From NCBI RefSeq assembly GCF_052113705.1, contig NZ_JBGQOG010000012.1, forward strand, positions 62,001 through 126,000: a DNA stretch of 64,000 nt. The letters run 5' to 3'. The stretch comes from JBGQOG01 sp052113705 (lineage in GTDB: Bacteria; Pseudomonadota; Alphaproteobacteria; Rhodobacterales; Rhodobacteraceae). Each line of letters opens with the position of its first letter. Positions within the stretch are counted from its first letter, which is position 1. A program made the translations under genes and the position numbers. The notes below the pieces were generated by a model, which worked only from the letters and a program-made list of their open reading frames with translations, had not been told where the DNA came from and made no database searches. Below, piece after piece: positions 25,150 to 32,478 of this stretch.

Positions 25150-26769
25150 TCATACGCCGCTGTCGAAGGGCTCAAACGCATCCGCCCGGGCACGCTGCCA
25201 GCGTTTCAGATAGCCGAAACGGTCATCGTCTTCGCGCAGCAAAAATCCCTCCGGCATGTAGGGATAGACCTCATCGGCCACCACCATCTGCCGGTCTTTT
25301 TCGCGCAGCATGATGTGCATCGGCATGAATTTTCCCGGATGCGACAACCCCGCCGCCCCGGTCATTTCGCCGAGTGCTTTCAGCGTGTTGCGGTGGAAAT
25401 TCGCCACCCGCTCGGCCTTGTCCGGCACCACGAGGGCGCGCTGGCGCAAGGGATCTTGCGTGGCCACGCCCACCGGGCACCGGTTGGTGTGACAGGCCTG
25501 CGCCTGAATGCAGCCGATGGAAAACATGAAACCGCGCGCCGAATTCGCCCAATCGGCCCCCAGTGCCAGCACCCGCGCAATGTCAAAAGCGGTGACCAGC
25601 TTGCCCGAGGCGCCGATGCGGATCCGGTCGCGCAGCCCCGCCCCGCGCAGGGTGTTATGCGCAAAAGTCAGCCCCTCGACCAGAGGCATCCCCATATGGT
25701 TGGCAAATTCGAGGGGCGCCGCACCGGTCCCCCCTTCTTTGCCGTCAATGACGATGAAGTCAGGCGTGACGCCGGTCTCCAGCATCGCTTTGACAATGCA
25801 CATGAATTCACGGCGATGCCCGATGCAGAGCTTGAACCCGACCGGTTTGCCGCCCGACAATTGGCGCAGCTGGGTGATGAAGGCCATCATCTCGAGCGGG
25901 GTGGAAAACGCCGAATGCGAGGCGGGCGAGATGCAATCAATGCCCATCGGCACGCCGCGCGCCTCAGCGATTTCCGGGCTGATCTTGGCGGCGGGCAACA
26001 TCCCGCCATGCCCCGGCTTGGCGCCCTGGCTCAGCTTGATCTCGATCATCTTGACCTGCGGGCTGGCCGCGTTCTTGGCGAAAAGCTCGGGACTGAAGGT
26101 GCCATCATGGTTGCGGCAGCCGAAATAGCCCGAGCCGATCTCCCAGATCAGATCGCCGCCATTCTCGCGGTGATAGCGGCTGATGCCACCCTCGCCGGTG
26201 TCATGCGCGAAACCGCCCATCTTGGCGCCCCGGTTCAGCGCCGAAATCGCATTGGCCGAGAGGGCACCGAAACTCATCGCCGAGATGTTGTAGATAGACC
26301 CCGCATAGGGTTGCGTGCAATCCGGCCCGCCAATGGTGATGCGGAAATCCGTGTCGGGAATGTGCTTCGGGCGGATCGAATGCGTCAGCCATTGATAGCC
26401 GGAATCGTAGACCCGCAGGCGCGTGCCAAACGGGCGCGCATCCTCGACATTCTTGGCCCGCTGATAGACGATCGAGCGTTCCTCGCGCGAAAACGGCTCT
26501 TCGTCCTGATCGCTCTCGATCAGATACTGCCGGATTTCAGGGCGGATCCCCTCAAAGAAGAACCGCATATGCCCCATGATCGGATAGTTGCGCAGCACCG
26601 CGTGCCGGGTCTGGATCAGATCGTGCACCCCGAGCGCCGACAGGCCGCCAAAAGCGAGCACCCCCAGCCCATACCAGAGCGATACGAACGTCAGCAGCAG
26701 GAAAACAACCGTCAGGGCGACACAGAGGCCGAATATGGCGAAGCGGGTTTTACTATGGCGCAAGAGCAA
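25150..26769 (-). CDS. Membrane-anchored FMN-binding glutamate synthase (GltB-like) family protein
   Basis: Protein of about 539 residues. Two hydrophobic segments at the N terminus (about 8-50) anchor it. A glutamate synthase large-subunit-type TIM-barrel domain follows, with SAMSFGALSANAISALNRGA, DTGEGGIS, KPGHGGMLP, IDGKEGGTGAAP and the Fe-S cysteine region IGCIQAQACHTNRCPVGVATQ. There is no glutaminase domain, so it is the stand-alone archaeal-like type whose reaction is not settled. No ATG fits: GAGGAG precedes TTG codons at 26769 (3 bases away) and 26763 (9 bases away), so initiation at TTG is likely, with 26763 better spaced. Confidence 0.85.
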   Translation of the reverse strand: MLLRHSKTRFAIFGLCVALTVVFLLLTFVSLWYGLGVLAFGGLSALGVHDLIQTRHAVLRNYPIMGHMRFFFEGIRPEIRQYLIESDQDEEPFSREERSIVYQRAKNVEDARPFGTRLRVYDSGYQWLTHSIRPKHIPDTDFRITIGGPDCTQPYAGSIYNISAMSFGALSANAISALNRGAKMGGFAHDTGEGGISRYHRENGGDLIWEIGSGYFGCRNHDGTFSPELFAKNAASPQVKMIEIKLSQGAKPGHGGMLPAAKISPEIAEARGVPMGIDCISPASHSAFSTPLEMMAFITQLRQLSGGKPVGFKLCIGHRREFMCIVKAMLETGVTPDFIVIDGKEGGTGAAPLEFANHMGMPLVEGLTFAHNTLRGAGLRDRIRIGASGKLVTAFDIARVLALGADWANSARGFMFSIGCIQAQACHTNRCPVGVATQDPLRQRALVVPDKAERVANFHRNTLKALGEMTGAAGLSHPGKFMPMHIMLREKDRQMVVADEVYPYMPEGFLLREDDDRFGYLKRWQRARADAFEPFDSGV

Positions 26770-26927
26770 TCTCTCCTCAGCGGGGAATGAACGCAGGATC
26801 GTCGGCCGTTGCCTTAGGTATCGGGCAGATCGGCCGCCTATGCAACTTTCTTACCACCCCCGCATGAACGGCTGATGAAGCACATAAGGTGGGGGCCCGC
26901 GCCGGCACGGGCCCGCAAGTGCCTGTT

Positions 26928-28418
26928 TCAGTGGATCGAAAGTTTGTCCAATGCGCCGGGTTTGTCATGCAGCGCCAGCTTGTCGACGATGGTTTCCGAG
27001 GCACGGTTGAGGCCGATGACATTCACCACAGCGCCCGTGCGGCGGAACTTCATCACCGCCATATCGAGGGCCGCCACCGAGGAAATGTCCCAGATATGCG
27101 CGGCACTGACGTCGATGGTCACGCGGTCCAGCGCTTCCTTGAAGTCGAAGGATTTGATGAAATCCTCGACAGAGCCGTAAAAGACCTGCCCCTCCACCAC
27201 ATAGGTGCGCGCGCGGCCGTCAGCCGCGAGCTCCGAGCGCACTGCAAAAAGCTGCGCGATCTTGCCCGCGAAGAACAGCCCCGAGAGCAAAACCCCCACG
27301 AGGACGCCAATGGCGAGGTTATGCGTGTAGACCACCGCCACCACCGTCGCCAGCATCACGATCGAGGACGAGCGGGGATGCGTGCGCAGATTGCCGAGCG
27401 AGGCCCAGCTGAAAGTGCCGATCGACACCATGATCATGATCGCCACCAGCGCGGGCATCGGGATCAGCGCCACGATGTCGCCGAGGCCCACCACGAGGAT
27501 CAGCAAGACCACACCCGCCGTGAAGCACGAGAGCCGCCCCCGGCCGCCCGAGCGCACGTTGATCATCGATTGGCCGATCATCGCACAGCCCGCCATGCCG
27601 CCGATGAAGCCGGTGCAGGCATTGGCGATGCCCTGCCCGATGCATTCCTGATTGCGGTCCGAGGTGGTGTCGGTGAACTCATCCACAATGTTCTGCGTCA
27701 TCAGGCTTTCCAGCAGCCCGACCACTGCCACACCCACCGAATAGGGCAGGATGATCAGCAGCGTTTCCAGCGTCAGCGGGATCTGCGGGATCATGAACAC
27801 TGGCAGCGTGTCGGGCAGCGCGCCCAGATCACCCACCGTGCGCACATCGAGGCCAAAGGCCACCGTGATCACCGAAAGCACGATGATGGTGACCAGCGGC
27901 GAGGGAATGGTCTTGTTGAGGCGCGGGAAGAGATAGATGATCGCAAGCCCCGCCGCCACCATCACATAGGTCATCCCCGTCACATTGCGCGGGTCGAGTT
28001 CCGGCAGCTGCGCCAGAAAGATCAGGATTGCCAGCGCGTTCACAAAGCCGGTCATCACCGATTTCGAGACAAAGCGCATGACAAATCCGAGTTTCAGAAT
28101 GCCCGCGCCGATCTGCAGCAACCCGGCAAGCACCGTGGCCGCCAGCAGATATTGCAGGCCATGGTCCTTGACGAGGGTGATCATCAGCACCGCCGTGGCG
28201 GCGGTGGCGGCGGAGATCATCCCGGGCCGCCCGCCGGTGATGGCCGTCAGCACCGCGATGGAAAAGCTGGCATAAAGCGCGACCTTGGGATCGACGCCCG
28301 CGATGATGGAAAAGGCAATCGCCTCCGGAATGAGTGCCAGGGCGACAACCAGCCCCGACAGGAGGTCGGCCCGAATGTTGCCGACCCATTGCTGGCGATA
28401 CAATTCGCGTGAAATCAT
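26928..28418 (-). CDS. SulP family anion transporter with STAS domain
   Basis: Protein of 496 residues. The transmembrane part (about 15-385) begins with the SulP signature LSGLVVALALIPEAIAFSIIAGVDP and contains the ACTGFIGGMAGCAMIGQSM motif. A cytoplasmic STAS domain (about 400-495, VTIDVSAAHIWDISSVAALDM) follows. Members carry sulfate, bicarbonate or dicarboxylates, and the sequence alone does not say which. The ATG at 28418 is set by homology and has no good ribosome-binding site; the frame is open to 28607. Confidence 0.85.
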   Translation of the reverse strand: MISRELYRQQWVGNIRADLLSGLVVALALIPEAIAFSIIAGVDPKVALYASFSIAVLTAITGGRPGMISAATAATAVLMITLVKDHGLQYLLAATVLAGLLQIGAGILKLGFVMRFVSKSVMTGFVNALAILIFLAQLPELDPRNVTGMTYVMVAAGLAIIYLFPRLNKTIPSPLVTIIVLSVITVAFGLDVRTVGDLGALPDTLPVFMIPQIPLTLETLLIILPYSVGVAVVGLLESLMTQNIVDEFTDTTSDRNQECIGQGIANACTGFIGGMAGCAMIGQSMINVRSGGRGRLSCFTAGVVLLILVVGLGDIVALIPMPALVAIMIMVSIGTFSWASLGNLRTHPRSSSIVMLATVVAVVYTHNLAIGVLVGVLLSGLFFAGKIAQLFAVRSELAADGRARTYVVEGQVFYGSVEDFIKSFDFKEALDRVTIDVSAAHIWDISSVAALDMAVMKFRRTGAVVNVIGLNRASETIVDKLALHDKPGALDKLSIH

Positions 28419-28519
28419 GTTAAAATCCGTTCCTGACCGGGCGGGCGCCGCGCGCCGCTCCGATTGATGTTCTTGCGTCAGTTGAGCGGTGGTCCGGCGG
28501 ATGGGCGGCCGGAAGAGCC

Positions 28520-28540
28520 ACCTGGGAATCGCACCCAGGT
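28520..28540. other. ACCTGGG/CCCAGGT hairpin upstream of SulP gene
   Basis: Perfect 7-bp stem with 7-base loop, 102-122 bases upstream of the SulP start codon in the 336-base spacer 28419-28754. It could form in the SulP 5' leader. No riboswitch class was recognised. Confidence 0.35.
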
Positions 28541-28695
28541 CCATGTTTCTGCGCGTTTCATACAGGATCATGGCCAAAAGGCAAACCCGGCTGCGGCGGC
28601 GCGGCAACAGTCGCGGCGCAGGGCGTGGCCTGTGGGCAACGGACCTTGCAGGTTCAAGGGGCCCCGGCGCCGTGACCGGGGTGGGCGATGGCCGG

Positions 28696-28718
28696 AAAAA
28701 GGGCGGGAAATCCCGCCC
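28696..28718 (-). terminator. Rho-independent terminator of the MFS gene
   Basis: GGGCGGG / CCCGCCC stem with 4-base loop, followed on the minus strand by TTTTT. It lies 37 bases after the stop of the MFS gene at 28755. Confidence 0.88.
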
Positions 28719-28754
28719 CCTGTTTCATGCGATACTGGCTCTCGCGATCATGGC

Positions 28755-29951
28755 TTACTCGGTGGTGCCGAACTTTCGCCAAAGCCCCGCGGCCCCGGCA
28801 AAGACCACGATCACTGCGCCATAGATGGCACCGGTCAGCGTCAGACCCAGATGAGGCAGCGCCAATCCGGCCAGCACCACCGGCACGCCAAAGGCCAGAT
28901 AGCTGAGGGTGAACAGCGTCGCGAACAGCTCGGCCCGCTCATCCGGTGCCGCCAGCGGAATGACCGAGCGCATCACCCCGTAAAAGCAGGTGCCGAACCC
29001 GGTGCCCGCAATCAGCACCGCCAGCAGATAGAGCGGCAGGATCTGCCAGATCAGCCCGATCACCGTCAGCACGGTTCCCAAGGCCAGCGCCGTGGTGCCG
29101 TAAAGCGTGATCGCCCGCGCCGATTTGCCCCGCGCGGCAAAACACGAGAGTGAGCCCGTGCCCGCCAGCAAGGTAATCACCAGCGCTTGCAACACATGAT
29201 CCGTCACCCCAAAGACTTGCGCAATGATCGGCGCCCCGAGCGACAGATAGAGCCCCCCCGTCGCCCAGCCCGCAAACACCGCTGGGGCACTGCGCCAGAA
29301 CGCGCCCCGTGCGGCGCGCGGCAGGCCAATCCGCGGCTTCAGCGCCGCCCACAGCCCCTCATGGCAGGGCGCGGTTTCGGGCAGCAGCCAGACCAAGACG
29401 GCCAGGGCCGCAAAAATCAGAGCAAAGCCGCCAAACACTTCGGCCATCGGCGCCTGCCCATAGTCGAGCACCGCCCCCGCCAGCAGCGCCCCCAGCGCCA
29501 ACCCGCCCAGTGGCAGCACCGAATTCCAGATTGCGGCTGCGCCGGGGCGGTCTTTCGGCTCCAGATCCACCGCCGCTGCCGAGAGGCTGGAGAGAAGAAG
29601 CCCGCTCGCCACGCCCTGCAAGACCCGCGCGCCAATCAAGGCACCAACGCCCTGCGCCTGCCAGAACAGGATGATCGACAGCGACAGGAGCGCAAAGCCC
29701 GCCGAGAGCACCGGACGGCGCCCGAGATGATCCGACACGGACCCCGCAATCAACAGCGTGATCAGCAGTGCCACCGCATAGACGGCAAAGATCCCCGTCA
29801 TCATCGCCGACGAGAACCCCATGCTCTGTTGCAGGATCGGGTAGAACGGCGAAGGCGCGCTCGCCCCCGCCATCATCAGCGCGAGGCTCGTCAGCACGAG
29901 GCGAAAGCCGCCCCGGTGCGATGTGGCGGTGGTGAGGTCAGAAAACGTCAT
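28755..29951 (-). CDS. MFS transporter (drug/arabinose-efflux type) under ArsR control
   Basis: Protein of 398 residues with 12 predicted helices. The motif-A stretch is AGSVSDHLGRRPVLSAGF, and the helix-5 region (RVLQGVASGLLLSSLSAAAVDL) is typical of exporters. The substrate is unknown. The start at 29951 is chosen because the GGTTCGAA operator lies just upstream; the frame is open to 30002. It is divergent from an ArsR-type repressor with a palindrome in front of each gene, so expression is probably induced by the compound it exports. Confidence 0.85.
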   Translation of the reverse strand: MTFSDLTTATSHRGGFRLVLTSLALMMAGASAPSPFYPILQQSMGFSSAMMTGIFAVYAVALLITLLIAGSVSDHLGRRPVLSAGFALLSLSIILFWQAQGVGALIGARVLQGVASGLLLSSLSAAAVDLEPKDRPGAAAIWNSVLPLGGLALGALLAGAVLDYGQAPMAEVFGGFALIFAALAVLVWLLPETAPCHEGLWAALKPRIGLPRAARGAFWRSAPAVFAGWATGGLYLSLGAPIIAQVFGVTDHVLQALVITLLAGTGSLSCFAARGKSARAITLYGTTALALGTVLTVIGLIWQILPLYLLAVLIAGTGFGTCFYGVMRSVIPLAAPDERAELFATLFTLSYLAFGVPVVLAGLALPHLGLTLTGAIYGAVIVVFAGAAGLWRKFGTTE

Positions 29952-29980
29952 GGGGGAACCTGAAGCGAGGGAGGAGGGGA

Positions 29981-30000
29981 GGTTCGAAATTATTCGAACC
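29981..30000. promoter_or_regulatory. GGTTCGAA-N4-TTCGAACC operator, MFS side
   Basis: Perfect palindrome with 8-base arms, 30 bases upstream of the MFS start codon. It is the best match in a pair with 30025-30044 and is most likely bound by the divergent ArsR protein. Confidence 0.75.
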
Positions 30001-30024
30001 AATTCTTACTACCCTTCGCGCGAA

Positions 30025-30044
30025 GGTTCAACTATATTCGAACC
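30025..30044. promoter_or_regulatory. GGTTC-N11-AACC half-matching operator, ArsR side
   Basis: GGTTCAACTATATTCGAACC differs from the MFS-side site mainly in the left arm and spacer. It ends exactly at the ArsR start codon, so binding would block its own gene. A separate 14-base perfect palindrome (CCTTCGCGCGAAGG, 30013-30026) overlaps its left edge. Confidence 0.65.
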
Positions 30045-30359
30045 ATGGATGAGACCGATGATCTGCCGCATCCCCTTCGGGAGGATCTGACCCTGACGCA
30101 GGTGCTGTTCGCGCTGAGCGATCCGGCACGGCTGGAGATTGTGCGGCAACTGGTCGACGGTCCGGTGGAGATGGTGAATTGCTGCCTGCCCGCGCCCGAC
30201 ATGCCGAAATCGACGAAATCGCATCTGATGAAAGTGCTGCGGGAATCCGGTGTCATCCGCAACACGCCGCGCGGCCGGGGGCGTTTGCTCAGCCTGCGGC
30301 GGGCGGATCTCGACGCGCGTTTCCCCGGCTTGCTGGACGCGGTGCTGGGCGCACGCTGA
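30045..30359 (+). CDS. ArsR-family helix-turn-helix repressor
   Basis: Protein of 104 residues, all winged helix: LTLTQVLFALSDPARLEIVRQLVD, a short CC-containing loop, and SKSTKSHLMKVLRESGVIRN-type recognition helix. It lacks the ELCVCDL metal site of true ArsR but has adjacent Cys residues (NCCLPAPD, about 46-47) that could sense thiol-reactive compounds or metals. It is divergent from the MFS exporter, with paired GGTTCGAA operators between them. No strong ribosome-binding site is seen because the operator fills that space. Confidence 0.85.
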   Translation: MDETDDLPHPLREDLTLTQVLFALSDPARLEIVRQLVDGPVEMVNCCLPAPDMPKSTKSHLMKVLRESGVIRNTPRGRGRLLSLRRADLDARFPGLLDAVLGAR

Positions 30360-30432
30360 CCCTGCCCCGGCCCCCAAACAGCCGAGCAAAAAACGCCGAC
30401 TCGAAAGCGGAGCAATGCAAGCGGGGCAATGC

Positions 30433-30464
30433 AAAAGGGGCAGGCTCTCGCCCACCCCTTTTTT
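30433..30464. terminator. Bidirectional terminator between arsR-like gene and ilvD
   Basis: AAAAGGGG-ca-GG / CC-ca-CCCCTTTT stem, with T6 on the plus strand and TTTT on the minus strand. It sits between two converging stop codons. Confidence 0.85.
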
Positions 30465-30483
30465 GTTCATCACGCAACCGGGA

Positions 30484-32325
30484 TCACTCGTCCGGCAAAA
30501 TCCGCACGGCACCCTTGTCTGCGGAGGCCGCGAATTTCGCATAGACCTTCAGCGCCGCCGAGACATTGCGCTTGCGTTTCTCAACCGGCTTCCAGCCTGC
30601 CGCATCCTGTGCCGCCCGGCGCGCGGCCAGCTCGGCATCATCCACCAGAAGGTTGATCGAGCGGTTGGGGATGTCGATGGCGATCTTGTCGCCATCGCGC
30701 ACCAGACCGATGGCGCCGCCCGAGGCCGCTTCCGGCGAGGCATGGCCGATCGACAGGCCCGAGGTGCCGCCCGAGAAGCGGCCATCGGTGATCAGCGCGC
30801 AGTCTTTGCCCAGTCCCTTCGATTTCAGATAGGAGGTCGGGTAGAGCATTTCCTGCATGCCCGGCCCGCCTTTCGGCCCCTCATAGCGGATCACCACCAC
30901 ATCGCCGGCCTGCACCTTGTTGTTCAGAATGCCCAGAACCGCGCTGTCCTGGCTTTCAAACACCTTCGCATTGCCGGTGAACACCCAGATCGACGGATCG
31001 ACCCCGGCGGTTTTCACCACGCAGCCATCCAGCGCGATATTGCCCTTGAGCACCGCCAGACCACCGTCCTTGGTGAAGGCATGTTCGCCCGAGCGGATCA
31101 CGCCCGTCTCGCGGTCGGTGTCCAGATCCGGCCACATCGAGGATTGGCTGAAGGCGGTCTGCGTCGGCACGCCGCCCGGCGCGGCCAGGAAGAGGTTGCG
31201 CACCTCGGGGTCGTTGCTGCGCGCGATATCCCATTGGTCAATCGCGGCGCCCAGCGTCGGCGCATGGACGGTGGCGCAATCGCGCTCGATCAGACCCGCG
31301 CGGTCCAGCTCGCCCAGGATCGACATGATGCCGCCCGCGCGGTGCACGTCTTCGATATGCACATCGGCCTTGTTCGGCGCGACCTTGCACAGGCAGGGCA
31401 CATGTCGCGACAGCGCGTCAATGTCATCCATGGTGAAGTCGATGCCACCTTCCTGCGCAGCGGCCAGGATATGCAGCACGGTGTTGGTCGAGCCGCCCAT
31501 GGCAATGTCCAGCGCCATCGCGTTCTTGAACGCCCGGCGGTCCATCACATTGCGCGGCAGGATCGAGGTGTCATCTTGCTCGTAATAGCGGCGCGCCAGA
31601 TCGACGATGCGGCGCCCGGCCTCCAGGAACAGCTCCTTGCGGAACGCATGGGTGGCCAGCGTCGTGCCATTGCCCGGCAATGCCACACCCAGAGCCTCGG
31701 TCAGGCAGTTCATCGAATTGGCGGTGAACATGCCCGAGCAGGAGCCACAGGTCGGGCAGGCGTTTTGCTCGATCGCCAGCACATCGGCATCGCTCACCCG
31801 CTCATCGGCGGCGGCGACCATGGCGTCAACCAGATCCATCGCCACCACGCGGCCATCGCCCAAGGTGACCTTGCCGGCCTCCATCGGGCCGCCGGAGACA
31901 AAGATCACCGGGATGTTGATCCGCATCGCGGCCAGGAGCATCCCCGGGGTGATCTTGTCGCAGTTCGAGATGCAGACCATCGCATCGGCGCAATGGGCAT
32001 TGACCATATATTCCACGGAATCGGCGATCAGCTCGCGCGAGGGCAGCGAATAGAGCATGCCGTCATGGCCCATCGCAATGCCATCATCCACCGCGATGGT
32101 GTTGAATTCCTTTGCGATACCACCCGCCGCCTCCACTTCGCGCGCGACCATCTGGCCCAGATCCTTGAGGTGGACATGGCCGGGGACGAATTGGGTAAAG
32201 CTGTTGACGATGGCGATGATCGGCTTGCCGAAGTCACTGTCTTTGACGCCGGTTGCACGCCAGAGGCCACGTGCCCCTGCCATGTTGCGGCCGTGAGTGG
32301 TGGTGCGTGAGCGATATGCAGGCAT
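30484..32325 (-). CDS. ilvD: Dihydroxy-acid dehydratase
   Basis: Protein of 613 residues, full length. The N-terminal MPAYRSRTTTHGRNMAGARGLWRATG is highly conserved. Fe-S and metal-site residues are present in CISNCDKITPGM and CPTCGSCSGMFTANSMNCL; GRFSGGTSGLSIGHASPEAA lies near the C terminus. It catalyses the third step of branched-chain amino acid synthesis (and pantothenate precursor formation) in the cytoplasm. It is monocistronic here, with a bidirectional terminator 20 bases downstream. Confidence 0.96.
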   Translation of the reverse strand: MPAYRSRTTTHGRNMAGARGLWRATGVKDSDFGKPIIAIVNSFTQFVPGHVHLKDLGQMVAREVEAAGGIAKEFNTIAVDDGIAMGHDGMLYSLPSRELIADSVEYMVNAHCADAMVCISNCDKITPGMLLAAMRINIPVIFVSGGPMEAGKVTLGDGRVVAMDLVDAMVAAADERVSDADVLAIEQNACPTCGSCSGMFTANSMNCLTEALGVALPGNGTTLATHAFRKELFLEAGRRIVDLARRYYEQDDTSILPRNVMDRRAFKNAMALDIAMGGSTNTVLHILAAAQEGGIDFTMDDIDALSRHVPCLCKVAPNKADVHIEDVHRAGGIMSILGELDRAGLIERDCATVHAPTLGAAIDQWDIARSNDPEVRNLFLAAPGGVPTQTAFSQSSMWPDLDTDRETGVIRSGEHAFTKDGGLAVLKGNIALDGCVVKTAGVDPSIWVFTGNAKVFESQDSAVLGILNNKVQAGDVVVIRYEGPKGGPGMQEMLYPTSYLKSKGLGKDCALITDGRFSGGTSGLSIGHASPEAASGGAIGLVRDGDKIAIDIPNRSINLLVDDAELAARRAAQDAAGWKPVEKRKRNVSAALKVYAKFAASADKGAVRILPDE

Positions 32326-32478
32326 GCGTCCGGTCCTGTGCAGTATGGCTGATTGTGACGGTATTGGGCCGTCTCGCCCCGAAGGGCAAGGTCAATTCCG
32401 GATTTTCGGCCCGAAACCGCCGGGTAATTTCCGCCGCACTGCGGCATCTATCCCCCGGCGATCCCGTGCCCTGCGGCA

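Noticed and set aside
26889..28412. 507-codon plus-strand frame rich in His, Arg and Asp opposite the SulP gene
   Set aside because: Looks like a repetitive His/Asp-rich protein but is the antisense of membrane helices; no start signal.
29981..30044. GGTTCGAA/TTCGAACC sequences as tRNA T-arm fragments
   Set aside because: They resemble the GTTCGAA of tRNA T-loops, but there is no acceptor or anticodon stem around them. They are palindromic operators between divergent genes.
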